Below, in pieces: positions 20,570 through 29,867 of a stretch of 64,000 bases of DNA. How positions within the stretch are numbered: position 1 is the stretch's first letter; each line of letters begins with the position of its first letter. Both the position numbers and the translations under genes were made by a program. The DNA is taken from positions 62,001 through 126,000 of the forward strand of contig JADJAE010000165.1 of NCBI GenBank assembly GCA_016704445.1, given 5' to 3'. This DNA is from Deltaproteobacteria bacterium. Lineage in GTDB: Bacteria > Myxococcota_A > Polyangia > Polyangiales > Ga0077539. A model generated the notes under the pieces. That model had not been told where the DNA came from and ran no database searches. It saw only the letters and a program-made list of their open reading frames with translations.

Positions 20570-21829
20570 ATGCATCCGGTCATGATCACGGTCCCAGGGT
20601 GGGCGTTCAAGTTCATCGTCCCCGCCCTCATCCTGTGGGGGCTCTACTCCATCGTCGTCAACGTCAACCGCAGCGGCTCCGCTCCAGCGAAGAAGCCCGC
20701 GGAAGGTGACGCGAAGGACGCGGCCGCCGACAAGGGCCCCATCGCCGACTCGCCCGCCAACGCGCTGCTCTCCGTCGCCATCGGCATCGGGGTGTTCGCC
20801 TACGCCGCCCCGCTCGGCCTCCACGGCTCCAACGGCGAGAAGGCCCTCCAGGTGATCAAGGGCTTCGCCCGCGGCCCCATCTGGAAGGGCGTCTGGGAGT
20901 CGCTGCCCATCTACTCGTACGGCGTGATGCTCGGCCTCTCGCTCGTGGTCGGCTGGTACGTCGTGCTCGGCCTCACCGACCGGCAGGGCCTCCCCCGCGA
21001 CAAGATGGCCGACTGCTATGTCTTCACGGCCTTCATGGCCGTCGTCGGCGCGCGGGTGCTCTACTTCCTCACCAACCTCGACGAGTTCTCCTCGCCGCTG
21101 CAGATCCTCCAGCTCCGCTCCGGCGGGCTCGTGGCCTACGGCGGCTTCCTCGGCGGCCTGCTGGGCAGCGCGATCTACCTCTACCGCAACGGCTTCTCGC
21201 TCTGGAAGTGGGCCGACGCCGCGGTGCCCGCGCTCGGCTCCGGGCTCATGATCACCCGCCTCGGCTGCTACATGTACGGCTGCGACTTCGGCGAGCCGCT
21301 CCCGGCCCGCGCGCCCGCGTGGCTGAAGTTCCTCGGCACCTTCCCCCACTGGCACGACGGGCACGGCGCCCCCGCCTGGCAGCAGCACGTGCGCCTCGGG
21401 TTCCGCGCGACCCGCGACGTCTGCGAGCGCGCCTACCACGGCCTCTTCAACACCGCCGACGGGCTCTGCCACATCGCGCCCACCACCGAGCACTCGGTGC
21501 CCGTGCACCCGACGCAGCTCTACGAGTCGCTGCTCGGCCTCTGCATCTTCGCGACGCTCCTCTTCATGTGGCGCCGCCGCCAGTGGGAGGGCCAGATCTT
21601 CATCACCTTCTGGATCGTCTACGGCATCGGCCGAGGGCTCCTCGAGGTCATCCGCGACGACGCCGAGCGCGGCACCGTGGGCAGCCTCTCCACCTCGCAG
21701 TTCATCGCCATCGTCTCGATCGCGGTCTGCGTGCCCCTCTACCTCTACCGCCGCAAGACCGCCGAGCGCGCCGCGCCCGCCAACCTCTTCGCCCCCATCG
21801 AGACCCCCGCCGCCACCCCCGCCACCTGA
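20570..21829 (+). CDS. lgt: Prolipoprotein diacylglyceryl transferase
   Basis: 419 residues, longer than the usual 270-300. Lgt moves diacylglycerol from phosphatidylglycerol to the lipobox Cys of prolipoproteins in the inner membrane, which fits a window rich in lipoproteins. Core signatures are present: PIYSYGVMLGL, GARVLYFL, SGGLVAYGGFLGG (the family HGG-type loop has Y here), ITRLGCYMYGCDFGEP (Arg and catalytic neighbourhood) and HPTQLYESL. An extra N-terminal helix and a Lys/Ala/Asp-rich cytoplasmic insert (about 35-60) account for the length. A large insert between the GEP block and HPTQLYES carries additional Cys and His residues. Confidence 0.92.
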   Translation: MHPVMITVPGWAFKFIVPALILWGLYSIVVNVNRSGSAPAKKPAEGDAKDAAADKGPIADSPANALLSVAIGIGVFAYAAPLGLHGSNGEKALQVIKGFARGPIWKGVWESLPIYSYGVMLGLSLVVGWYVVLGLTDRQGLPRDKMADCYVFTAFMAVVGARVLYFLTNLDEFSSPLQILQLRSGGLVAYGGFLGGLLGSAIYLYRNGFSLWKWADAAVPALGSGLMITRLGCYMYGCDFGEPLPARAPAWLKFLGTFPHWHDGHGAPAWQQHVRLGFRATRDVCERAYHGLFNTADGLCHIAPTTEHSVPVHPTQLYESLLGLCIFATLLFMWRRRQWEGQIFITFWIVYGIGRGLLEVIRDDAERGTVGSLSTSQFIAIVSIAVCVPLYLYRRKTAERAAPANLFAPIETPAATPAT

Positions 21830-21867
21830 GCGGCTCCCTCCCCCCCCTTCGCGCACAAATTGGGATT

Positions 21868-21910
21868 GTGCGGCCCTTGCGCCGCACGGCCTCTTGAACT
21901 CTCCTTCAAG
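21868..21910 (+). terminator. Tandem hairpins after lgt, possible terminator
   Basis: A perfect 7-bp stem (GTGCGGC/GCCGCAC, loop of six) at 21868-21887 is followed by a 6-bp stem (CTTGAA/TTCAAG, loop of six) at 21893-21910. No T-tract follows, so intrinsic termination is uncertain. They lie in the 178-bp gap between lgt and the Hsp70-like gene, both on the plus strand. Confidence 0.35.
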
Positions 21911-22007
21911 AAGAAGCGCGCGGTTCCTGTGACTATCCGGCCGCAGGCCCCATTGTCCTGACCTACTGCGTCGAGCCTTCGGGGTTCCCGGGAAGGTTCC
22001 GTCTCCA

Positions 22008-24158
22008 ATGCCCCATCTCATCGGCCTCCAGCTGCACTCCGACGGGATCTCCGTTGCGGCGATGCGTCCCGACCAGACGATCGTCCTTCGCCCCGTCCAC
22101 GACATGGCCAGCGTCATCCAGCGCACCAGCGGGCGCTGGAAGTGGTCGCTCGGCGTGGAGGGGCGCGAGGCCGCCGCCGTGGCCGCGGCGCACGAGCTCT
22201 TCGTCGGGCTGCAGCACGCCATGGGCGACGACCACATCCTGGCCGGCGTCGCGGTGCCAGCGATCTGGGGTGACCGCGCCCGTCGCGACCTGCTCCTCGC
22301 GATGGAAGACACCACCGTCGAGACCATGCGTCTGGTGCGCGACACCTCCGCGCTGGCGATCGCCGCCTCGCTCAGCGACCCGACCCTGTCCGGGCTCTGC
22401 GCCGTCGCCCACGTCGGCGCCCACCAGCTGGAGATCGCCCTCGTGGACATCTCCGCCGGGACGATCCGGGTGCGAGCGCGCCAGTCCGTGGTGGGCCTCG
22501 ACGGCTCCAACGTGCGCTTCGACTCGCTGGTGCAGCTCATCAACGAGGTGGCGCACTACACCGCCCGCCAGGCCGGGGTGGCTGCCTCCGAGGTACGACG
22601 GTTCATCTGCAACGGAAGGCGCTGCGCCGCCCCTGCGCTGGCCAGCGCCCTCGGCGGCGTGTGAAACATCCCCGCGCAGGTCGCTCCCGCAGGCACCATC
22701 GCCCTGGGCGCGGCCCACGTCGCCGTCGGCCTCACCGGCATGGTCCCTCCGTGGAACATCCTGGACGACCTCGACGAGCCCCCGCTCGCCGCCCTCCGCG
22801 GCTCTCCCCGCCGCCGCCCTACGCGCGTTCCGCCCCCGCAGCCGGTCGTCGAGCCGATCGAGGTCCCGGTGCTGCTGACCGAGGTGGCCCCGATCGTGGA
22901 GACGTACCGCCCGACGGCGCCGCCGCCCGAGCGCGTCGTGCTGTCGGAGACCATCGTCGAGCGTCCGCAGCCCTCCGAGCGCTACACCACGCAGCCTCCG
23001 CCGACCGCCCCGGTCGGCCGCTCGTCGGGCAGCCACCCCCGGATCGAGGGCAGCCGCATCAGCGACCATCCCTCCTTCGCGCCCCCCTCCGGGCGCATCG
23101 CCGAGATCCCGTCCTCGGGCTCCTTCGTGGGGCTGCCCACGCTCGACTCCATCCGCGCGCTCCAGCTTCTCCACCCCGTGGAGCCCGAGGACCTCGCCCG
23201 CCCCAACCTGGCCACCCTCCTCGACCAGTTCGTCTTCCTTCGGGCGCACACCGGCACCCTCACGCTGCGCCACCGCACCGAGGAGGTGGTGCTGCACATC
23301 GAGCGCGGCGGCATCTGCCTGTCCGCCCCCGAGCGCACCCGCGCCCTGCGCCCCTTCGACTGGCCCGACGGAACCTTCACCTGGAAGCTCGAGAAGCTCC
23401 CCTGGCAGCTGCAGAAGAGCCGCACGCCCCTCACGGCCTTCGTGGTCGCCGGGCTGCGCATCCGGCTGCGTAGCTTCGACGACGCGGTGTTCACCCAGGC
23501 GCACCTGACGAAGCTGCGCCTCGCCCCCTCGGTCATCGACGACCGCCGCAGCCGCCTCGCCCGCCTCGGGCTGCCAGAGGCCGAGGAGCGCGCGGTGGAC
23601 TACGTCATCGACGGCACGCGCAGCTTCGAGAAGATGCTCGCCGAGGGATACATCGGCCGCACCACCATGCACCGGCTGGTGGTGCTGCTCGACCTCTACG
23701 GCATCCTGCACTGGTCGCAGCCCTCGATGGCGGCCTCGGAGAACCCCGTGGAGGTCATGACCCGGCTGCTCTCGCGCATCGAGACCGCCAACCACTTCGT
23801 GGTGCTGGGCGTCCACTGGAGCGCGCCGACGGACGAGATCCGCGAGGCATGGGAGAAGATGCAGTCGACCTACGGCCTGGGCGGGAGCTGGCAGCGGCAC
23901 GACCCGGCGCTGGCCGCGCGCATCCTCCAGCGGGGCGCAGCGGCGTGGGCCGTGCTGCGCAACGACGTGACCCGGGTGAAGCACCGGAGGGACGCGTACC
24001 CGGGCATGGACGAGCAGCTCCTCGCGCCGCTGGTGGAGGCGCGCGCCAAGGCCCTGGAGATGCGCGGAGAGACCAGCGAGGCGCAGCGGATGATGCGGCT
24101 ACGCGGGGAGTTCCAGGTGGCGGAGACGGAGCACGAGCCGCCGAAGAGGAAGGCTTAG
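22008..24158 (+). CDS. Hsp70-like ATPase/DUF4388/J-like fusion protein with in-frame TGA
   Basis: One reading frame of 717 codons interrupted only by TGA at 22662-22664. Before it, residues 1-218 resemble the actin-like Hsp70/DnaK ATPase fold (IGLQLHSDGISVAAM start, CAVAHVGAHQLEIALVD phosphate-binding region, VRRFICNG helix). Directly after it come NIPAQVAPAGTIALGAAHVAV, which is the expected end of that ATPase domain. A Pro-rich linker follows, then a DUF4388/PATAN-like segment (about 390-500) and a degenerate J-like helical domain (about 585-670) without a clear HPD motif. The domain continuity across the TGA argues for one gene: a base error, a nonsense mutation or readthrough. If split, a second start could be the ATG at 22740. 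Such fusions are typical of Myxococcota; clients are unknown. Confidence 0.72.
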
Positions 24159-24160
24159 CG

Positions 24161-26287
24161 CTAGCGGGTGAAGGTCAGGTTGCGCGCGGCATACGCGGAC
24201 CAGTAGAGCTGCGACAGGTTGTTGTAGCGGAACTCGTTGAACACGAAGCCCGCCGCGCGAAACCCGGTCAGGTACATGTAGTAGGCCGCGCCGGTGGGGA
24301 GGTCTCGCAGCCCCATCACCCCGGACAGGTCGGGGAAGCGGAACGACCGCTCGGTGTTGCGCGCCCAGGTCTGCCAGTAGAGCACGTCGCCGCTCAGCGA
24401 CAGGTTGAACATGTCCGGGTCGTTGCCGCGCTGGGCGAAGCGCACGGTGCGATCGGGGGGCAGCCGTCCGCCCTCGGTGGGCGCCTCGAACTCGGGGATG
24501 CCCACCCAGTTGTCGACGCGCACGGTGTCGTCGGGCGTGGTGATGCTGCCGATGACCACGGTGCTCGAAGGGGGCGAGAGGTACTCGGTTCCGTCGGCCT
24601 GGCGGCCGGAGGTGACGCCGTAGGTGGCGCGCACGATCAGCCGCGCGTCGGCGAGCGCGCCGCTGAAGGGAGGCAGCGCGACCAGGTTGTAGTTGTCGCT
24701 CACGTCGCGGCCGTAGGCGGTCACGTCCGAGCGGGCGATGACCCCTTCGCCGCCGAGGTCGATGAAGCCCTCGACGCGCAGTCGGTTGGGCCCGTCGCGG
24801 CCCGCCGGCGGGAGGTTGGCCAGACGCACGTCGGTCTGGTGGTCGAGGGGGATGTTCATCGGGACCACCACGTTGGTGATCATCGCCCTGGGGGAGCCCA
24901 GCACGCCGCGAGCGACGCCCATCACGTAGGGGGTGAAGCGCGAGGGGTCGCGGTTGTTCTCGATGCCCGCGATGGCGTAGATGGCCAGCGACGCGGGGCG
25001 GGTGCTGATGGAGAAGGGATAGCCCCGGCCGCCGTAGCCGGGGTTGACGACCTCCACCACCTGGCCGCCCGCGGAGGGCTGGTTGGGGGTGGTGAGGATG
25101 TCCGCGGTGGTGGCGAACACCCGGGCCACGCGGCGCTCGCCCGCCCTCGGCTCGGGGATGTTGCGCCACGGGTTGGGCGCGAACTCGTTGGGGCCCTCCC
25201 ACACCAGCTCGCCCGAGACCTGCGTGCCGTACGTCCCGCGCCCGGGGATCGACTCCGGCGGCATGCCCTCGTCGGCGCACGCGGGGATCATGTGCGCGTA
25301 CAGGTAGACCGACACGTTGCGCGCGTCGAAGACCTGCACCGTCTGGCTGCTGAAGCACCGCGCGCTGATGGTGAGCGTGGTCGGCCCCCGCAGCTCGGGG
25401 AAGCCCACCGAGGCGCGGCCCCGGTCGTTGGTGCGCGTCGAGCGCGGCGGCGCCACCTGCGGGTCTTCGCCCAGGAAGACCAGCGCGTTGGGGATCGGGT
25501 CGCCGGTGTTGCCCGCGAGCACGGTGACGTTGATGTTGCCGAGGATGGGTCCGCCGCCGAGGCCGCCGCGGGCCGACTCCGCGCTGTCGGTGAAGGTGAA
25601 GGCGTCGGCGACGGCGATGCGCTCGTCGCCGGTGACCACCGTCACGTCGACGCGGCCCTCCGGGTGCGCGGGCGTCAGGCAGGTGAGCAGCTCGGGGCCG
25701 CCGACGCGCAGCCCGGTGCAGGGGAGGCCGTCGAGGGTGACCGCGGTGGCGTCGGTGAAGCGGGTGCCGAGGCCGCGCACCGTGAGCAGGGTGTTGCCCG
25801 CGGGGGAGCCGTCGGAGGGCTCGACCTGGATGGCGTCGTAGCGATAGCCCCGAGGCAGCGTGGCCGTGCGGCCGTCGACCTCCACGGTGACGTCGACCTC
25901 GCCCGCTCGCCCCGCCGGGGGGAGCACGGTGAGCCGGCCCTGGTCGTTGGCGACCGTGTCGCGGGGCTGCACCAGCGCTCCGCCGAAGGTGACCACGGAC
26001 TCCGGGGTGAAGTTGGAGCCGCGCACCACCACGCTGTTGCCGCCGGTGAAGGGGCCGTGGTCGGGCACGACGCCGACCACCACGGGGTTGGTGTTGCGCG
26101 GCACGTCGACGGTCGGCACGTCGCGAGGCGTCGAGGGCACGTCGGCCCGGATGATGCGGGGGACGTCCACGCCCGCGTCGGCGCTGCCGTCCGGCGCGGG
26201 GGCGCTGAAGGGGTCGTCGGAGCAGCCCGCGAGGAGCGCGGTCGCGATCAGGACGAGCGAACGCGAGCGATGGGCGATGGGGTCCAC
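24161..26287 (-). CDS. Secreted lipoprotein with IPT/TIG domains
   Basis: 708 residues from a GTG. Residues 1-22 form a lipoprotein signal with an ALLAGC lipobox. An Asp/Val/Pro-rich linker (DVPxxxxxDVP repeats, about 37-68) follows. At least two TIG/IPT immunoglobulin-like domains are visible: VVGVVPDHGPFTGGNSVVVRG with FTPESVVTFGG, and IQVEPSDGSPAGNTLLTVRG. A carboxypeptidase-regulatory-like strand region (INVTVLAGNTGDPIPNALVFLG) and a long beta-rich C-terminus complete it. It is probably displayed on the outer surface for adhesion or ligand binding. It is convergent with the Hsp70-like gene (2-bp gap) and sits just downstream of the IgGFc-binding-like gene. Confidence 0.78.
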   Translation of the reverse strand: MDPIAHRSRSLVLIATALLAGCSDDPFSAPAPDGSADAGVDVPRIIRADVPSTPRDVPTVDVPRNTNPVVVGVVPDHGPFTGGNSVVVRGSNFTPESVVTFGGALVQPRDTVANDQGRLTVLPPAGRAGEVDVTVEVDGRTATLPRGYRYDAIQVEPSDGSPAGNTLLTVRGLGTRFTDATAVTLDGLPCTGLRVGGPELLTCLTPAHPEGRVDVTVVTGDERIAVADAFTFTDSAESARGGLGGGPILGNINVTVLAGNTGDPIPNALVFLGEDPQVAPPRSTRTNDRGRASVGFPELRGPTTLTISARCFSSQTVQVFDARNVSVYLYAHMIPACADEGMPPESIPGRGTYGTQVSGELVWEGPNEFAPNPWRNIPEPRAGERRVARVFATTADILTTPNQPSAGGQVVEVVNPGYGGRGYPFSISTRPASLAIYAIAGIENNRDPSRFTPYVMGVARGVLGSPRAMITNVVVPMNIPLDHQTDVRLANLPPAGRDGPNRLRVEGFIDLGGEGVIARSDVTAYGRDVSDNYNLVALPPFSGALADARLIVRATYGVTSGRQADGTEYLSPPSSTVVIGSITTPDDTVRVDNWVGIPEFEAPTEGGRLPPDRTVRFAQRGNDPDMFNLSLSGDVLYWQTWARNTERSFRFPDLSGVMGLRDLPTGAAYYMYLTGFRAAGFVFNEFRYNNLSQLYWSAYAARNLTFTR

Positions 26288-26351
26288 CGAGCCAGTATCG
26301 GGCGGTGGGCCTGGGGGCGCAATCGTGTGCGAAAGGGGGAGAGGCGCCGGG

Positions 26352-28373
26352 TCAGCGCACAGGGACGAGGTTGGTTCCGCCGGCGTAGGCGTAGGAGACG
26401 AAGCGATCGAAGCCCGAGACGAGGACCATCACGCCCTCGGCGGGGCGGTCGGAGGGGGTGACCGAGCGCACCACGTGGACGCCATCCCCCTGGCGCCCGG
26501 CGGTGATCTCCGGGGGCATGCGGGTGTTGTCGATGCGCGGAAACGAGAGCTGGCAGCGGTAGGTCACGTAGACGGGCGGCGGACACTGGTTGGTGCGCGT
26601 CTCGACGCAGCCGTCGGAGCGGCTGCGGGTGCAGTCGGAGAAGTCGCTCACGTCGGTCTCGTCGAGGAAGACCCGCACGTCGGGGCGCGCCACGATCTGC
26701 ACGAAGTCGAAGCTGTACTTGTTGGGCGTGAGGAAGACGTACTCCGTGCGCCACTGCTCGACCGGCGGGACGATGATGAGCGCGGGGTCGCCGCCGGGCA
26801 GGGTGAAGGGGATGCCCGTGGTCGACTGCGATCCCTGGAGCTGCGCCACGGAGACGGGCGCGTCGGAGCGGATCTGGAAGTCGGCGAGCGCTCGGATGTC
26901 CTGGTAGCCGCCCTCCTCGAGGTCGAACTCCACCTTCGGCCCGGCGGGCATGCTGATGTCCTCGGGCAGCGTGGTGACCACGTGCACGATGCGCGACGAG
27001 ACGTTGAGCACCCGGAACCACTCGGGCTCGTTGACCTCCGCCACCGAGGCCCCGGCGAGGTTGACCGCGCGGGTGCGGGTCGGCGTGCGGGAGGCGACGT
27101 AGTTCTGGCCCGCGGTGTTGGCCGGGAAGAGCTGCTCCTCGATGTGGTCGCACGCGGGCTGCCGCTCGGCGGTGGTGCGCCAGAACGGGACGTCGGTGCA
27201 CTCGGTTCCGGAGAAGACCGCCACCGGGCCGTCGGGCGCGATGAGGCTGCCGGTGAAGTCCGCGAGGAAGGCCCCGGTCTCCAGGTTGAGCACGTCGAAG
27301 GGGCCGAGCACCACGTCGAAGGGGGTGCCCGCGGGGTGGCGCTCGCGGAAGGGCCCGCCGGGGATGATGTCCGCCGTCGGCGTCACGCGAACCCGGGTGT
27401 TGGCGCGCGTCCCGACGATGGTCATGAACGCCCGGATCTCCTCGCCGCCGTTGGTGTCGGGGTTGGTCGTGCGCGACCACTGCTGCGGATAGCCCAGGAA
27501 GCGGTAGTTGCCGCCGAGGGAGTTGGTGGGCACCAGCAGCGACGCGTCGTTGGAGAACACCCCGACGTTGGAGAGCGGGTTGAACTGGTACGCGATCACC
27601 GGGTAGTTCGACGTGACCCGGTAGGCGCGCGACGAGAGGCAGGTGCCGGTGCCGTCGTTGAGCCCCGCCACCGACGAGCAGTCGACCTCGCGCGCGGGCA
27701 GCTCGAGCACCTCGAGGTCGCGCGGCGGGATCACCCGGGTCTCGATGCGCTCGATGACCGGCGGCATGCCTTGCGGCGCCGTGTTGCGCGACACCTCGAT
27801 GCGCACCGTGAGCACCGGGTCGGGGTTGGACACCACGATGGCGTACTGCTGCGACGCGGCCGAGCGCCCGCCCGTCTCCACGATGTTGTCGAGGTCGACG
27901 CCGTAGTACTCGCAGCCGATGTTGGTGTGCAGCACCGAGTCGTCGGTGCAGAGCACCACGCACTGCCCCCGGCGGCACGCCTCGCCCCGGGTGGTGTTGC
28001 AGTCCCGCAAAGGGTCGTAGCCAGATCCGTCCGCGCGGCACTGCTCGACCCCGAGGGAGTTCTCGGTGCAGCGCAGCTCCCCCGGGCGGCACGCCACGCA
28101 CCAGAGCCGGTCGTCGCAGACCAGGCCGCGAGGGAGGCACTCGTCCTCGATCACCTGCGTGAGCTCGCCGGAGGCCGCGCAGCGCTGGTGGATGTTCTGG
28201 TAGCAGCGCTCCTGGCCGGGGACGCACTCGATCCACTGCCGGGGGTCTTGCATCGGGCGCACCCGCGCGTCGACCCTACCGCCGTCCTCGGTGCTCCGGG
28301 TCGTGTCCGAGCACGCCGCCAGGGTGAGCACCAGCATCGCGCCGCGGAGACCCGCACTGCCACTTCGCATCAT
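26352..28373 (-). CDS. IgGFc-binding-like secreted lipoprotein
   Basis: 673 residues. Residues 1-20 are a lipoprotein signal with a LTLAAC lipobox. A Cys-rich region (about 35-130, many Cys in EGF-like spacing such as CVPGQERC, CDDRLWCVAC and CRRGQC) leads into a large beta-rich domain matching bacterial IgGFc-binding-protein-like repeats, with segments such as YPVIAYQFNPLSNVGVFSNDASLLVPTN. Such proteins are common in myxobacterial outer surfaces; IgG binding itself is a property of the animal namesake, not shown here. The ATG at 28373 is preferred over 28379 because GGAAGG lies six bases before it. Confidence 0.78.
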   Translation of the reverse strand: MMRSGSAGLRGAMLVLTLAACSDTTRSTEDGGRVDARVRPMQDPRQWIECVPGQERCYQNIHQRCAASGELTQVIEDECLPRGLVCDDRLWCVACRPGELRCTENSLGVEQCRADGSGYDPLRDCNTTRGEACRRGQCVVLCTDDSVLHTNIGCEYYGVDLDNIVETGGRSAASQQYAIVVSNPDPVLTVRIEVSRNTAPQGMPPVIERIETRVIPPRDLEVLELPAREVDCSSVAGLNDGTGTCLSSRAYRVTSNYPVIAYQFNPLSNVGVFSNDASLLVPTNSLGGNYRFLGYPQQWSRTTNPDTNGGEEIRAFMTIVGTRANTRVRVTPTADIIPGGPFRERHPAGTPFDVVLGPFDVLNLETGAFLADFTGSLIAPDGPVAVFSGTECTDVPFWRTTAERQPACDHIEEQLFPANTAGQNYVASRTPTRTRAVNLAGASVAEVNEPEWFRVLNVSSRIVHVVTTLPEDISMPAGPKVEFDLEEGGYQDIRALADFQIRSDAPVSVAQLQGSQSTTGIPFTLPGGDPALIIVPPVEQWRTEYVFLTPNKYSFDFVQIVARPDVRVFLDETDVSDFSDCTRSRSDGCVETRTNQCPPPVYVTYRCQLSFPRIDNTRMPPEITAGRQGDGVHVVRSVTPSDRPAEGVMVLVSGFDRFVSYAYAGGTNLVPVR

Positions 28374-28379
28374 CGACAT

Positions 28380-28385
28380 CCTTCC
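28380..28385 (-). promoter_or_regulatory. Ribosome-binding site setting the IgGFc-binding-like gene start
   Basis: GGAAGG on the minus strand directly abuts one ATG (28379) and lies six bases before a second (28373). Normal spacing therefore points to translation from 28373. Confidence 0.5.
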
Positions 28386-28456
28386 AGAGCCCGGCGCCGG
28401 GTCGCTTCTGCCCCCGCGGTGTGCCGGGGCAGTATCAGCGCGCTCCGGCGGCCCGA

Positions 28457-29203
28457 TCAATCCCCGACTTCCGTCGGGTCATGCATCGCCCCGCTGCGCA
28501 CCGACACGTCCAGCAGGTCGCGGCTGGCGTCAAGCAGCGCCCGGTACGCCGCGTAGAGCGAGAACTGCACCGTCACCCTTCCCGGGGTGCGGGCCACCAC
28601 CAGCGCCCGGGAGAGCGGGTCGTCGCCCTCGCCGTGCGCCTCGCAGTAGCCCGGCGAGCGGCCGTCGACGGCGGCGTCGAGGGTGGCCTCGATGCCGGAG
28701 ATCACGCCTGCCTCGCGCGAAGAGAGCCGCAGCGCGCGGGTGGCGGGGTGACCGCAGCGCACGCACGCGTCGCCCCACGAGAGCGCGTCGAGGTGCTCGG
28801 CGGAGAGGGTGCACTCGTAGCCCGGGGACTCCAGCGCGCGGCGGAAGGGCACCTCGCGCACCACGCCGGAGGAGGCGTCGACGTAGATGCCGCACGCGCC
28901 GCAGCGGAGGTCGTGCACCCGAGGGCCCATCACGGGCTCGTCGGGGAGTTGCACCAGGGAGGCGCCGAGGAGCGATCCGCAGCCGGGGCACGGGGCCACG
29001 AAGGGCGTGCGGATGGACGAGAGGGTGAAGGCCGCGGGGATGGCGAGGACCCCGGCGAGGGCCCACGCCCAACCGCCCACCCCGATGGCGAGCGCGCCGG
29101 AGGCGGCGGCGAAGGAGCCTCCCACCACGGCGCGGCGGATCACCAGCGACAGGTCGCGGCGCACCTCGGTCTGATCGGGAGAACGTCGTCCTCGGAGGAG
29201 CAC
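28457..29203 (-). CDS. Membrane protein with two CxxC zinc-ribbon-like pairs
   Basis: 248 residues from a GTG. Two N-terminal hydrophobic helices (about 24-60) are followed by a soluble part with CPGCGSLLG and CGACG pairs (about 73-104) and a later CVRCGH, which look like zinc ribbons. The rest is mixed alpha/beta without a recognised catalytic motif. The family is not known to me. It lies 83 bp upstream of the IgGFc-binding-like gene and 19 bp after the potassium-channel-like gene on the same strand, so the three may be co-transcribed. Confidence 0.65.
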   Translation of the reverse strand: MLLRGRRSPDQTEVRRDLSLVIRRAVVGGSFAAASGALAIGVGGWAWALAGVLAIPAAFTLSSIRTPFVAPCPGCGSLLGASLVQLPDEPVMGPRVHDLRCGACGIYVDASSGVVREVPFRRALESPGYECTLSAEHLDALSWGDACVRCGHPATRALRLSSREAGVISGIEATLDAAVDGRSPGYCEAHGEGDDPLSRALVVARTPGRVTVQFSLYAAYRALLDASRDLLDVSVRSGAMHDPTEVGD

Positions 29204-29222
29204 CCTGGGGGACCTCGAGGGC

Positions 29223-29714
29223 TCAGGTCGCCGAGGGCTTCTGCGCCGCGGCCACGAGCAGGTCGAGGCGCGCCAGGATCTGCCGCTGCAGGTCGGCGAT
29301 CTCCTTGAGCCCGGGGTCGGCGGGGCCAGGCTCCGGGCGCGGCTTCGGGGCGAAGAGCTGCGCGGTGATCGAGGGCCCGATGGTCATCACCGTCGAGGCG
29401 ATGGCCTTGCCCGCGGTGGTGCGCGCGAAGATGTCGGAGTAGCCCACGGAGAGGCAGGTGGAGATGAACACCAGGGCGTCGGCGAGGGACTTCACCTTGG
29501 GGTTCACTCCCCGCTCGGCGAGGTAGAACAGCATGGTGGCGCCGGTGAGGGTGGCGAGCGCGGCGTCCATTGGGTCGCGCGTCACGGTGGAGCGCACGGC
29601 GTCCTTCGCGGACGACCACTCGCCGGGGTCGCCCAGGATGCCCGAGAGCGCCTGCGCGGCGACCTGACCAAGCACCCGGGCGGCCTGCGGATCGATCCTC
29701 TTCTGGGCGGTCAT
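29223..29714 (-). CDS. Potassium-channel-like pore-loop membrane protein
   Basis: 163 residues. A first membrane helix (about 50-66, ALATLTGATMLFYLAE) is followed by a pore-helix/selectivity-filter-like segment ADALVFISTCLSVGYSDI (about 78-95) and a second helix (about 100-120). This is the order of two-helix potassium channels, with S-V-G-Y-S replacing T-V-G-Y-G, and the FARTTAGK stretch matches the post-filter turn of Ion_trans_2 channels. A C-terminal helix (GLKEIADLQRQILARLDLL) could form a tetramerising coiled coil. Assembly as a tetramer and selectivity are inference. It is divergent from mgtE. Confidence 0.68.
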   Translation of the reverse strand: MTAQKRIDPQAARVLGQVAAQALSGILGDPGEWSSAKDAVRSTVTRDPMDAALATLTGATMLFYLAERGVNPKVKSLADALVFISTCLSVGYSDIFARTTAGKAIASTVMTIGPSITAQLFAPKPRPEPGPADPGLKEIADLQRQILARLDLLVAAAQKPSAT

Positions 29715-29867
29715 CGAGGGCGCCAGGATAAGCCCACGCCGCGGGCCGTTGCACGCGCCAAGCGGTGGGCGCGCAAGGTCTTCCTTGACAGGGCTTTGCG
29801 TTCCCGGTCATAGGCCACGGCGACCGCGCGAGAGACCCTTTACCAGCCGCTTCGCCGAGGTGCCGAC

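Noticed and set aside
22662..22664. Selenocysteine insertion at the in-frame TGA
   Set aside because: The position is a variable loop, not a redox motif; no SECIS-like hairpin is evident right after it, and no selenocysteine gene is in the window.
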